The notes beneath the pieces are model-generated. The model had not been told where the DNA came from. It was given only the letters and a program-made list of their open reading frames with translations, and searched no databases. A DNA stretch of 64,000 nucleotides from Lachnospiraceae bacterium (lineage in GTDB: Bacteria; Bacillota; Clostridia; Lachnospirales; Lachnospiraceae), in the NCBI GenBank assembly GCA_016281555.1, contig JAEEIV010000055.1:1-64000 (forward strand), written 5' to 3'. A program made the position numbers and the translations under genes. This document shows positions 17,901 to 27,486 of this stretch, in pieces. Each line of letters begins with the position of its first letter. Position 1 is the stretch's first letter.

Positions 17901-19181
17901 ATGCGTTTTACGGCGGCGGGCGACTCACTCATTCAGCAGCGGATCCCGGAGACCTACGAAGGCTTTGAAGAAGTCCGGGAATTCATCCTGCGCGGCGACG
18001 CCCGGTTCTTTAATCTCGAGACGACGTTGAACTACGAAGGCGACTGTTTCGCCTCCCAGTTTTCGGGCGGCACGTACGTCCGCACGGTGCCGGAAGCCTT
18101 CGGCGACATGCTGACCTACGGCTTCAACATGACGAGCTTCAATAACAACCATACGATGGACTTTTCCTACGACGGCATGCTGCAGACGAAGGACGTCATT
18201 GACGAGTACGACGTGGTGCAGAGCGGCGTCGGAAGGAACTTGGACGAAGCGAGCGCGCCGCACTATCTTGATACGCCCGAAGGGCGGGTGGCGCTCATTG
18301 CCGTCTCGACGAGTTTCGATCCGTCCATGATGGCCGGAAAGCAGGCGAGGCGCGTTCCGGGACGTCCCGGCGTGAACGGGCTCCGGAACACAAAGACGAT
18401 CGTGCTTTGCAAGGAAGACTTCGAGACGGTCTCCCGGATCGGCGATTCATTGAACATTCAGGCTTCTCTGAAGGCGTCCATCGCTCAGGGCTACGCCCGG
18501 GCGGAGGAAGGCGTCTATCCGTTTGACGGCGTCCGCTTCGCACTCGGCGAAAAGAACGAGATCCGGAGCGCCGTGAACAAGGAAGACATGGAACGGATCA
18601 AACAGGCGATCTTCGACGCTTCGCTGCAGGCGGATTACATTCTGGTCTCCGTCCATTCCCATCAGAATTACAGCAAGATCGAAGAAGTGCCGGAATTCTA
18701 CGCGGACTTCTGTCATCAATGCATCGACGCCGGCGCGAGCGCGGTCATCGGACACGGACCGCATCTTCTCCGGCCGATCGAGATCTACAAGGAGCGGCCG
18801 ATCTTCTATTCGCTCGGCGACTTCATCCTGCAGCTGTACAGCGTGGCATTGGCGCCCGAGGATTTCTATCACAAGTGGGATCTGACGAGTGACGCCTCGG
18901 TGCATGAACTGCTCGCGAAGCGGTCCGCAAACTTTACGCGCGGGCTCATGGAAAATCCGGTGATGCGGGAAAGCGTGGTGCCGTACTGGGAGATGGAAGA
19001 CGGCAAGCTTACGAAGCTGGAACTTCTGCCGGTCGAACTCCCGCTCGGCGGGAACCACTCGGTGCAGGGCCTTCCGAAACCCGTGAAGGAACCCGCGTTC
19101 TTTGAACGTCTGAAAGCGCTCAGTGAACCGTACGGCACGAAGATGGAACTGAAGGACGGAATCATCCGCTGCAGTTGGTAA
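17901..19181 (+). CDS. CapA family protein (poly-gamma-glutamate synthesis-type metallophosphatase fold)
   Basis: FTAAGDSLI...FFNLETTL...[12 protein letters not shown]...[11 protein letters not shown]...[27 protein letters not shown]. Confidence 0.9.
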   Translation: MRFTAAGDSLIQQRIPETYEGFEEVREFILRGDARFFNLETTLNYEGDCFASQFSGGTYVRTVPEAFGDMLTYGFNMTSFNNNHTMDFSYDGMLQTKDVIDEYDVVQSGVGRNLDEASAPHYLDTPEGRVALIAVSTSFDPSMMAGKQARRVPGRPGVNGLRNTKTIVLCKEDFETVSRIGDSLNIQASLKASIAQGYARAEEGVYPFDGVRFALGEKNEIRSAVNKEDMERIKQAIFDASLQADYILVSVHSHQNYSKIEEVPEFYADFCHQCIDAGASAVIGHGPHLLRPIEIYKERPIFYSLGDFILQLYSVALAPEDFYHKWDLTSDASVHELLAKRSANFTRGLMENPVMRESVVPYWEMEDGKLTKLELLPVELPLGGNHSVQGLPKPVKEPAFFERLKALSEPYGTKMELKDGIIRCSW

Positions 19182-19202
19182 TAAGAAAGGGTAACACAGA
19201 AG

Positions 19203-20645
19203 ATGAAATGGTTCAAGAAACTCCTGGCCGTCATGCTCGCAATGCTTCTCATTGCGCCGCTTCTTTTCGTCAGCGGCACGGCGAAGGCAATGAAGAAGCC
19301 GGGCCGGATCGACGGCGTGGACTACACGAAGATCCGTGAAAACAAGGATCTCTCCATCCCGATCGAATTTCAGGTCGGCACCTACAAGTTCCAGGGAGAG
19401 CTCGTCAACGGAAACGTGCTGTCGCAGGACGAGATCGACAAGGTCGTCGATCAGGTCATGAAGCAGATGAACATCACTCCGGGCATTCTGGAGTTTTCCG
19501 TCGACGTCATTGAGCAGGCGAAGCATCTGAAAGGCTTCGACCCCGCCGCCGCGCTCCGGATCGGCCTCAACATTGCCGGCTACGGGACGATGGTGGACAT
19601 CTATGATATGTATCACGGAACGAAGGAGATCCCGGCGGGTCTTGCGGGCATCGTCATCGGCGAAATCTCCGGGGAAGCGGTCAAGTTCCTGACCGGCAAG
19701 AAATGGGCGGACGTCGTTCTGAACGCCTTCCTTGCCACGAAGGACATTGCCGCCGAATGGACGCGGATCGAGAAGGAGCGCGAGATCGCGGAACTCGCGA
19801 TGCAGCGGGAACTGCTCCTCTCCGTCTTCTACGACGAATGCAACCGGAGACTCGAGAAACTCGAGAAGGAAAAGGGCACGAACAACTGGAAGATCAAGGT
19901 CAACGACGCCAGACGGAAGGACAAGACGCTCTTCGGCATCGGCGTCAAGCAGATCATGTGGCTGAAGGTCGACATGGAACGCGCGAGCACCTACGGCGAG
20001 AAGACCGTGACGAACTGGAGCGGCATTTACAAGGGGTCGATCGAGATCCAGATGTGGCACGATCTCACCCAGTTTGACAATAATTTCGCGACGCTGTTTA
20101 CGGACCAGACGGTCTTCCGGCGCGTGCAGAACATCTACGACACCCGTCCGGACTCGGCGAAGGAAAAATCCACGCTGACGAAGATCATCACGATCCCGGA
20201 TGCCGAGATCCAGGTCGACAAACGGAACACCGTCGGCACGACGCTCTCGAAGAACCTTTCGCTCAAGGGCGCCGAGGACGTCTCCGCCTTCAATCTGAAT
20301 CACGTCGTGAAGTACGCGCTTTCTTACGGTCCCTGGGACAACGGCGAGTTCCATGTTTCCGGTGCGGGCGCCGAATATGAAGCGCACGTGACGATGGAAG
20401 AAAGCTGCTCCGGCGACGTGCTGGAAGGAAACCGTTATCCGGCGATCGTCTGGAACACGCACGAAAACGTGGCCTGGGACAGCCTGACCGCGCCGATGGG
20501 CACCGGCTGGGGAAAACGGGAACTGGCCGGAAACGGAAAATATAAAGTCGGCAGCCCGGCAATGGCCGATTACCAGATCTTCAATGATCTTCGGGACAAT
20601 CAGATCACGCTCTGGATCAAAAATATCAAGAAGGAGGCGAACTGA
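19203..20645 (+). CDS. Secreted/membrane protein of unknown function
   Basis: Signal-like MKWFKKLLAVMLAMLLIAPLLFVSGTAKA; 22-nt gap after capA-like gene. Confidence 0.75.
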   Translation: MKWFKKLLAVMLAMLLIAPLLFVSGTAKAMKKPGRIDGVDYTKIRENKDLSIPIEFQVGTYKFQGELVNGNVLSQDEIDKVVDQVMKQMNITPGILEFSVDVIEQAKHLKGFDPAAALRIGLNIAGYGTMVDIYDMYHGTKEIPAGLAGIVIGEISGEAVKFLTGKKWADVVLNAFLATKDIAAEWTRIEKEREIAELAMQRELLLSVFYDECNRRLEKLEKEKGTNNWKIKVNDARRKDKTLFGIGVKQIMWLKVDMERASTYGEKTVTNWSGIYKGSIEIQMWHDLTQFDNNFATLFTDQTVFRRVQNIYDTRPDSAKEKSTLTKIITIPDAEIQVDKRNTVGTTLSKNLSLKGAEDVSAFNLNHVVKYALSYGPWDNGEFHVSGAGAEYEAHVTMEESCSGDVLEGNRYPAIVWNTHENVAWDSLTAPMGTGWGKRELAGNGKYKVGSPAMADYQIFNDLRDNQITLWIKNIKKEAN

Positions 20646-21559
20646 TGAAGAAGCATCTTTTTCTTGTAATTGCATTGATCGCCTTGATCCTGGGCGCGCT
20701 CGCGCTCTTCTCCTCCTGCTCCTGCAACCCTCTGGAAGCCATCAAGGATCAGCTGACGGAGGATCCGACCGAAAACGAGTATGTTTCCGGCGAGCCGGAG
20801 ACGTTTTCTCCGGAAGAAGAAAAGGTTCAGGAAGTCCTGACCGGGAAGAAGGACCTGGACGCGATGTCCGTGGACGAGCTCCTGGCCTACGTCGACGCAT
20901 TGCAGGACGAGGACAATGAACTCCTGAATCAGGGCGCCGAATACGACCTTCTGTACAAGGATCAGGACCAAGTCGAATTTGATGCGGACGCCGAGATCGG
21001 ATTCAACTATGCCGAAAACGCGAAGGTCGCCGCCTTCTCCGACGAGCCGTGGAAGGAAGGGGATTTCGAGGTCCTCGACATCACCGCCGGGATGAGTCCT
21101 GCGGAAAAGGCGGAGTATGAAGCCGCGATGCAGGAACTCGAGAACTTCGACGCAGAGGAATTCCAGTCGGGCATGGACGAAATGCTGCAGGGCATGGAAG
21201 GCTTCGATGATTATGATCCGGATACCGGGGAAACCGATGATTCCGGCGACACGCCTTCGCTGCTCGACCGTTGGCCGGACAATGAGATCACCCGCCAGGC
21301 GCCGGTGCCTCCGTTTGAAGGAGCCATCATCACGGAAGATGAGGACAGCGTCACCATGTATGCGACGAACGCAACGGATGCTGCCGTCCGGTCCTACGTG
21401 GAGGCGGCCAAAGCAAAGGGATTCACGGTGGACGCGAACGAAAACGATCAGGAGATCGCAGGCTACAGGATCTATTCGTACACCGCCGAAAACGCGGCCG
21501 GCTATCAGCTGAACGTGTCCTTCGTCGGCGGCGCGGCGACGATCATCATTTCCAAATAA
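20645..21559 (+). CDS. Lipoprotein of unknown function
   Basis: Lipobox-like LALFSSCSCN; highly acidic; overlaps the previous stop by 1 nt. Confidence 0.75.
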   Translation: MKKHLFLVIALIALILGALALFSSCSCNPLEAIKDQLTEDPTENEYVSGEPETFSPEEEKVQEVLTGKKDLDAMSVDELLAYVDALQDEDNELLNQGAEYDLLYKDQDQVEFDADAEIGFNYAENAKVAAFSDEPWKEGDFEVLDITAGMSPAEKAEYEAAMQELENFDAEEFQSGMDEMLQGMEGFDDYDPDTGETDDSGDTPSLLDRWPDNEITRQAPVPPFEGAIITEDEDSVTMYATNATDAAVRSYVEAAKAKGFTVDANENDQEIAGYRIYSYTAENAAGYQLNVSFVGGAATIIISK

Positions 21560-21641
21560 ACGAGGGAATTACCGGACCCCGCAGGGGCGCCGGATCCAAT
21601 ATTGCAAAAAAGGAAACAGAAATCGCTAAAGGAGAAACAAG

Positions 21642-23015
21642 ATGAAAAAGCTGTTTACTAGTTTACTGGCTGTGATGCTCATCGTACTGGCATTGCCGCT
21701 TACGGTCTCGGCGAACGACGTGCTGACGACGGGAATGCTGACGGCGACCGGCGCTTCAGACCTGCCGTTTGAACTTACCCCGCCGCAGAACGTGACGCTC
21801 GCGCGCACGGATGAATTCAGCGACTCCCCGACGACGCACGGCCTGTCCTATTCGGTTCCGAACGACCTGAACCAGTTCTTAATCGGTCTCGAAGAAGCGG
21901 AGGATCAGGAAGCGTATCTCGCGAAATACGGGTATTACGAGTTCTTCGTGTCGCTCCAGATGGACTGGGCTTTGGACGACGTGGACGACCCGGTATCCGG
22001 CTGGCATTACAACAAGTACTGGGATTACAATGATTACTACGGCTTCGGAAAGGACGATGAAGGCCGTTATCATTACAGTGACTGGGACATCGTCGAAATG
22101 GGTCTCGGCAGCAATGAGTCGGTTCAGAGCGCCTGGGTCTTCCGCGGTCTGCCGAACGATGACCGCTGGAACGGCGATCCTGAAACCGGCTATGTCGGCG
22201 TCAAGGATCAGCTGAATCCGGACCAGTACCGTTACGACGAGAGCGAAGAGACGCTCTACATCGACTTCAACGAGCATACGATCTATGCCCGGATGCGTTT
22301 CGCCTTCTGGGGCACGAAACTCGACGGCGACGACCGCGAACTCTTCGCGTATTCCGACTGGTCGAACGTGGCTTCTGCCGGCAAGGACGGCGAAGCATTT
22401 GAACTGCCGACGACGCTCCCGAAGCCGGAGATCTCCAACCTCTACCTGACGGACGAAGAATTCAACGACAACCCGGTCGCGGCGTTCACGCTGACGGTTC
22501 CGGACGAACTCGCCAAGACGGCGGCCGGAATGGAAGCGAGAAACGGCATCCTCTGGATCGCAACGCAGGCGCGCGTGAAGGGCGATGCGGATTGGACCGA
22601 TATGGGCAACACCGACTGGACCATCAAGACCGGCGAAATGAAGTGTGCGCTTCTGCATCTTGTGAACGATGCCCGTCCGACGATTGCGAAAGACACGGAG
22701 ATCGAAGTCCGCTGCCGTTACTGGGCGTCCGGCGCAGGTCTCGAGGAAGACGTCGAAGGTCCGTGGTCGGATGTCCTTTCCTTCGGAACCAGTGAGATCG
22801 GCGGCAATGATACTCCCGCACCTACGGAAACAGCTCCCGCGGAAGAAGTGAAGCCGGCGGACAATGCCAAGGATTCCTGCCCGATCTGCCATTTCTGCCC
22901 GCAGCCGCTCGGCCTCTGCATCTTCATCTGGATCGCGATCATCCTGCTTGCGATCATCCTGCTGATCATCATTATCGCGGCGATCAAGAAGGCCAAGAAA
23001 AACGAGCAGAAATAA
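21642..23015 (+). CDS. Secreted protein with FnIII-like middle and C-terminal Cys cluster/TM anchor
   Basis: Signal MKKLFTSLLAVMLIVLALPLTVSA; C-term CPICHFCPQPLGLCIFIWIAIILLAIILLIIIIAAIKKAKKNEQK. Confidence 0.75.
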   Translation: MKKLFTSLLAVMLIVLALPLTVSANDVLTTGMLTATGASDLPFELTPPQNVTLARTDEFSDSPTTHGLSYSVPNDLNQFLIGLEEAEDQEAYLAKYGYYEFFVSLQMDWALDDVDDPVSGWHYNKYWDYNDYYGFGKDDEGRYHYSDWDIVEMGLGSNESVQSAWVFRGLPNDDRWNGDPETGYVGVKDQLNPDQYRYDESEETLYIDFNEHTIYARMRFAFWGTKLDGDDRELFAYSDWSNVASAGKDGEAFELPTTLPKPEISNLYLTDEEFNDNPVAAFTLTVPDELAKTAAGMEARNGILWIATQARVKGDADWTDMGNTDWTIKTGEMKCALLHLVNDARPTIAKDTEIEVRCRYWASGAGLEEDVEGPWSDVLSFGTSEIGGNDTPAPTETAPAEEVKPADNAKDSCPICHFCPQPLGLCIFIWIAIILLAIILLIIIIAAIKKAKKNEQK

Positions 23016-23070
23016 GGAGTTGACGTTCGGCGAAGATGATCGGGCATCCGCCAGACAAGGTTGACTGACA

Positions 23071-23114
23071 AAAATCACCGGTCTGTTGATTATCTCAACG
23101 GACCGGTGATTTTT
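23071..23114. terminator. Bidirectional rho-independent terminator
   Basis: AAAATCACCGGTC..GTTGA-TTATC-TCAAC..GGACCGGTGATTTT between convergent genes. Confidence 0.85.
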
Positions 23115-23147
23115 ACAGAATAAATTCCCTACGAATACCTGTAACAA

Positions 23148-24713
23148 TCAAAAAGCATTCTGCATCCGTGTGCGGCTGTCAATGAATTGAAACATATCTG
23201 GGTCTTCTGCTGCCGCAAGGATCGCCGCAGTATTTTCTTCATTGAAATCATAAAGGTAAACATTGATCTTATTGTAGATTTCGCTAATCCCGAAGGCGAG
23301 AATGCCGTGGGAGTAGCCGGTACCGGAGTCCGGCTCACTCATCTGTCTTGTGAGTGTATTCATAGCCGCAATCTGTTCTGCTCGGCCGTATTTCACATAA
23401 CGCACATGAACCGGCATCAGATTGTTGTCGTTTCTGTTCTTCAAATGATAGGCAGTAATTTCCTCCGTATAGGCTTCGCCGCCACGTTTTACACAGACCA
23501 CCACCGTCCCGGCCGGTGTCACATAACATCCTGCATTATAATCGCTCCACAGATCGGATGGTGTTCCCACCGGCTCCGGATCATCCGGCGTTTTCGCCCT
23601 CCCAAATTCATCCGGAAGAGTCCATTCCGTATCGATACCCAAAAAAGTATTGATTCGCAGCATGTCCCCGTTACTCAATTCAATGCCCGCTTGTCCGCTA
23701 TAGGAAAATGCTCCGCTAACTGCCGTATAACTCAGAAGATCGCTGCTGCCATCCGAAAACACTAGACGGACATTTCTCTCATAACGGGTAACTGGGCCGA
23801 GCTTGCCCGAAAGATAACAAGACTCAACAATGTCTTTTACCTTCTCCGAACGGAAAATGTGCTGATGTTCGAGGATCGCCTCCTCCGTTCCCGGAACGTC
23901 TTTCATACATTTCAGAATCTCAAGGAATTTCGTGATCGTCTGGCGGTCTTCGATTATCTTCGTAGCTATCTCATCGACATACTCCTCCAGTTCGGCGTAC
24001 GGCATGGACCTTGCCGCAAAGGAAGAGTCCGAGGGGAGCACTTCAATACGGACAATGTCTCTGTCATCGGTCGCCTGACAGAGCACTTCCAGTCTTTCCC
24101 GGTAACCATATTCCGCTTCCTTTTCCACATCTTCCGAAAAGAGCTTCCGCCATGCACCTTCCTGAAAACTCATAAACAATCCGAACTGCCAGGCGCTTAA
24201 GTTGCCTTCCGAATCTTTCCGAAGAAGATATTGCAGATTCCGGATTCCCTTGAGCCTATACCAACTGCAGTCACAGGAATTCTGACAGTCCTTATTGCCA
24301 GAAATATCAGAGATGACCATGTTCGAGGAGGACGGACCTTCTTGTAACAGGTCGCCCATGTAAGAAGAAAGATCCCCCGTGAGAGGAAGCCTGTCATACA
24401 TAGCGACGTGATCCCCGATGCGAACATAGGCAACGTCGACTGTGGATGTATCCGCAAAAGCAGGTCCTAATGCGGCAATTCTTTCTGCAAAGTCCGTAAA
24501 AGTATCTTTGTTTTGTTTTCCGATCCCGAGCAGGATGCCGATCGTAACAAGCGACAGCGCCAACACTGCGGCTGCGAAGAGTGGAATCTTCCGCAAAATG
24601 GCTTTCTGTTTCGCCGTGCGTGTATTTGTCCGCGCTTCTTCCCAACTTCTCTCAAGTTCTTCGTCAGTCAAGCCGGACAGAAACGCATCCGTTCTATCTG
24701 TAACTTCAATCAT
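23148..24713 (-). CDS. Membrane-anchored protein, putative anti-sigma factor partner of the ECF gene
   Basis: ~40-aa N-terminal cytosolic segment, single TM (IPLFAAAVLALSLVTIGILLGI), large extracytoplasmic part; 2 nt from the ECF stop. Confidence 0.65.
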   Translation of the reverse strand: MIEVTDRTDAFLSGLTDEELERSWEEARTNTRTAKQKAILRKIPLFAAAVLALSLVTIGILLGIGKQNKDTFTDFAERIAALGPAFADTSTVDVAYVRIGDHVAMYDRLPLTGDLSSYMGDLLQEGPSSSNMVISDISGNKDCQNSCDCSWYRLKGIRNLQYLLRKDSEGNLSAWQFGLFMSFQEGAWRKLFSEDVEKEAEYGYRERLEVLCQATDDRDIVRIEVLPSDSSFAARSMPYAELEEYVDEIATKIIEDRQTITKFLEILKCMKDVPGTEEAILEHQHIFRSEKVKDIVESCYLSGKLGPVTRYERNVRLVFSDGSSDLLSYTAVSGAFSYSGQAGIELSNGDMLRINTFLGIDTEWTLPDEFGRAKTPDDPEPVGTPSDLWSDYNAGCYVTPAGTVVVCVKRGGEAYTEEITAYHLKNRNDNNLMPVHVRYVKYGRAEQIAAMNTLTRQMSEPDSGTGYSHGILAFGISEIYNKINVYLYDFNEENTAAILAAAEDPDMFQFIDSRTRMQNAF

Positions 24714-24715
24714 TT

Positions 24716-25270
24716 TCAGCCTCCATTTTCCAAAAAAGCCCTTAGTTTTTTCCGGAGACGGAATAACGTCACTTCGATCTTGCTCTTGGAAAAGCCTGTT
24801 TCCTTCATAAGTTCTGCGATGCTTTCTCCATAGAAGTACCGATGAACGAAGAGATACTGCTTCTCCTCATCGACGCAGTTCAGAAATCGGACAATACGGT
24901 CGTCTGCCATAGCGATCGCTTCGTCCTCTGTATTCATCGATGCATCTTCCAGCACTTCCGCCAATTCATCCGTCAGCGCCACGAACTCTGCATTCCTCTT
25001 TGCTGCACCCTGAGCCCGCAACCGCATCATCGCAAGGTTTCTCAGGATCCGGACAGCATACGCAAAGAGATGCGCCGGGTTTTCAGGTGGGATGTGCTTC
25101 CATAGAGCGAGATACAGATCATTGACACACTCCTCAGCATCTTCCGGACAAAGAAAATTCTCCGCAATCCGCTGGAGGCGAACGCCGTAACGTCCGGCCA
25201 TTACCCGGATTGCTTTTTCGTCGCGGGCTGTAAACAATTCAATGATCTCACTGTCAGTCATTCCTATCAT
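24716..25270 (-). CDS. ECF-type RNA polymerase sigma factor
   Basis: Region 2 CPEDAEECVNDLYLALWKHIPPENPAHLFAYAVRILRNLA; region 4 FFYGESIAELMKETGFSKSKIEVTLFRLRKKL-like. Confidence 0.9.
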   Translation of the reverse strand: MIGMTDSEIIELFTARDEKAIRVMAGRYGVRLQRIAENFLCPEDAEECVNDLYLALWKHIPPENPAHLFAYAVRILRNLAMMRLRAQGAAKRNAEFVALTDELAEVLEDASMNTEDEAIAMADDRIVRFLNCVDEEKQYLFVHRYFYGESIAELMKETGFSKSKIEVTLFRLRKKLRAFLENGG

Positions 25271-25376
25271 TCCTTTTCATCGTTTTGTATCCGGGACTGA
25301 TTGCCGGCTTTCATCCCTTCACTTATACAGATTCCAAAAATGATCCTTTGCTTACACGCAGTCTGCGGATATACAT

Positions 25377-25404
25377 AAGGGCTTGATTTTGTGATCAAGC
25401 CCTT
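25377..25404. terminator. Rho-independent terminator-like hairpin
   Basis: AAGGGCTTGAT-TTTGTG-ATCAAGCCCTT, downstream of the 25415 gene (minus) stop. Confidence 0.6.
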
Positions 25405-25414
25405 GCGTACGTTT

Positions 25415-26671
25415 TTATCTTTCCTCCTCCACTCTTTCGGAGATCTTCTCCCCGCGAAGCGCTTTGAACCTCTCATTCACCTCTTTGAGCAGTTTGTAGT
25501 CCTTGTCCGAATACTTTTTATACTCAGAGATCGTGTAATACACGTTCCTCTCAAAGCGGCGCAGATTCTCATCGGTGCGTTCATAGATGATGTTGTAGTC
25601 CCACGGGCTGTAGTCGGTGACGAAGAGATCGCTGTCCTTCCGCTTCGACAGAGAAATGAAGTTTCTCTCCTCGAGGAATGCCGCAAACTGCAATGCATTT
25701 TCTTCCGAAACCGCATACGTCGTGACTTTCTCGGGTTCCTGGAAGTCTTCCCGGTCGTAACACACGATGATCCACGCCCCGTTCTCGTCCTTTTTCAACT
25801 CTTCATGGTGACGCGCCCCGCGCATGTCCGAATACCCCGGGCTGTACCTGAATTCCTTGAATCTGCACTCCTTCATGATCTTCTTTCCTTTCCCGGACAG
25901 GTCCGCCGGCTGAAACTTTTTCTTGCACAAATAGTAAATCAGATACACGACCATTTCCACCGCAAAAAAGACTGCAATGTTCACGAACGGCATCACAAGC
26001 GGCGCCACCCTCGTGTCCATCATCCCGAAGGGATCCGCCTCCACGAAAAACCAGTTGAAATCGTGATCGTAGCTACCGGCCGCACCCCGGTAGAGAATAT
26101 TTCCGAGGATGGCCCAGAGGGTCATTGCCGCAAGCACGATGAGGTCGCGGCAGCAGGTTTTGAAGGACAGGCCTTTCTCATCAAACGCCAGCGTAAGGAA
26201 GCCGTACGCCGTCATGACGCCGTGGAACAAAAGCGTCTGCACCACGCGGTAGCAAAGCGGATGCACGGCGTGCCACATGACGCCGGCCGGATAGATGAGG
26301 TAGACCAGATTGGAAATGAAACCGAGCAGCGTGAAATGGATGCGGTACGGTTCCAGCGCCTTCACGTACCTCGAAAGGAAACACATGACGCACATGGCGG
26401 TGCAGACGTGGAACGGCAGTTTTTCAATGTCGATCATTTCATAGGCGAACGGCATCAGGAAGAAGTCCGCCATGTAGAGACCGAAAGCTATGTCGCTGAA
26501 TGCTCCGGCAGTTTTCATCCGAGCGGACGCGCTCTTCTTCCGGACCGTGAAAAAGGCGACGAGGATCATTGCAACCGCGATCAGAATGTAGCCGAAATGC
26601 CACGGACTGAAGCACCGGAAGATCTCCCCGCCCTTTTTATCAGACAAAAGGTCATGCAAAAATGCATACAT
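25415..26671 (-). CDS. YwaF-like integral membrane protein with C-terminal soluble extension
   Basis: Multi-TM with FSPWHFGYILIAV...LPFHVCTAMCVM...; resembles TIGR02206/YwaF proteins. Confidence 0.75.
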   Translation of the reverse strand: MYAFLHDLLSDKKGGEIFRCFSPWHFGYILIAVAMILVAFFTVRKKSASARMKTAGAFSDIAFGLYMADFFLMPFAYEMIDIEKLPFHVCTAMCVMCFLSRYVKALEPYRIHFTLLGFISNLVYLIYPAGVMWHAVHPLCYRVVQTLLFHGVMTAYGFLTLAFDEKGLSFKTCCRDLIVLAAMTLWAILGNILYRGAAGSYDHDFNWFFVEADPFGMMDTRVAPLVMPFVNIAVFFAVEMVVYLIYYLCKKKFQPADLSGKGKKIMKECRFKEFRYSPGYSDMRGARHHEELKKDENGAWIIVCYDREDFQEPEKVTTYAVSEENALQFAAFLEERNFISLSKRKDSDLFVTDYSPWDYNIIYERTDENLRRFERNVYYTISEYKKYSDKDYKLLKEVNERFKALRGEKISERVEEER

Positions 26672-26677
26672 AAAGCA

Positions 26678-27427
26678 TCACTCCTTGACCGCCCGCGTGG
26701 CAATGAACGACGGGATCCCGAGTTCGTGCAGCCGTCCCTCTCCGTTCGTATCCTCGTAGAGATTCGTCAGTCGGAACCCGGCTTCGAGCTGTCCGCCGAT
26801 CTGTTCCTCCAAAGAATGCGAGAACTGGACGCCGGAATCCGTTTCGCTAAGCTGCCGCATCTGTTCCGGATCGATAAGAGGATTGAACGGCAGGTGATTG
26901 ACGATGCGCTCTTCTTCGTCGTCCGTCAGATGGTTGATCACGAGATCCATTCCGGCAATGAGGAGCCCGCCCTGCTTCAGCACGCGATGGCACTCCTTCC
27001 AGATCGGACGCACCTGTTCGACGTAGCAGTTCGAGACCGGATGGAAGACGACGTCAAAGTACCCGTCCGGAAACGGAAGGGGCTTCGTCATGTCTCCCTG
27101 AATGATCGTGATCTCGTACCCTTCCCGCTCCGACAAAAGTTTCTCGCTTTCGATCTGACGCGAAGAATAATCGAGCACCGTGCACTCCGCGCCGAGTGCG
27201 GCAAAGACCGGCATCTGCTGTCCGCCGCCGCTCGCAAGTCCGAGCAATTTCTTTCCGCGCAGTTCCCCGAACCATTCGTGCGGCACGGGTTTCGTCGGCG
27301 TGAGATACACGTCCCATTGGCCGTTTTTCGCCTTAAGAAACGTCTCGTGGTCGATCGGCCTGCCCCATTCCCAGCCTTCCTCGACCCAGCGGTCAATGGT
27401 TTCGGCATTGATGTCCTGATAATTCAT
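26678..27427 (-). CDS. Class I SAM-dependent methyltransferase
   Basis: LLGLASGGGQQMPVFAALGAECTVLDYSSRQIESE...GDMTKPLPFPDGYFDVVFHPVSNCYVE. Confidence 0.9.
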   Translation of the reverse strand: MNYQDINAETIDRWVEEGWEWGRPIDHETFLKAKNGQWDVYLTPTKPVPHEWFGELRGKKLLGLASGGGQQMPVFAALGAECTVLDYSSRQIESEKLLSEREGYEITIIQGDMTKPLPFPDGYFDVVFHPVSNCYVEQVRPIWKECHRVLKQGGLLIAGMDLVINHLTDDEEERIVNHLPFNPLIDPEQMRQLSETDSGVQFSHSLEEQIGGQLEAGFRLTNLYEDTNGEGRLHELGIPSFIATRAVKE

Positions 27428-27486
27428 TGTGCGGGATCCTCCTGCATTTCTGCTGTCATTTCAGCCTGCGGTTGACTGCTTCCCGG

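Noticed and set aside
18447-20675. 742-aa minus-strand ORF opposite the CapA-like and secreted genes
   Set aside because: Arg/His/Val-rich translation with no motif; mirror image of a GC-rich coding strand. The + strand ORFs have family motifs, signal peptides and RBSs.
25391-27475. 694-aa plus-strand ORF
   Set aside because: Antisense to the YwaF-like and methyltransferase genes; composition typical of a shadow ORF.
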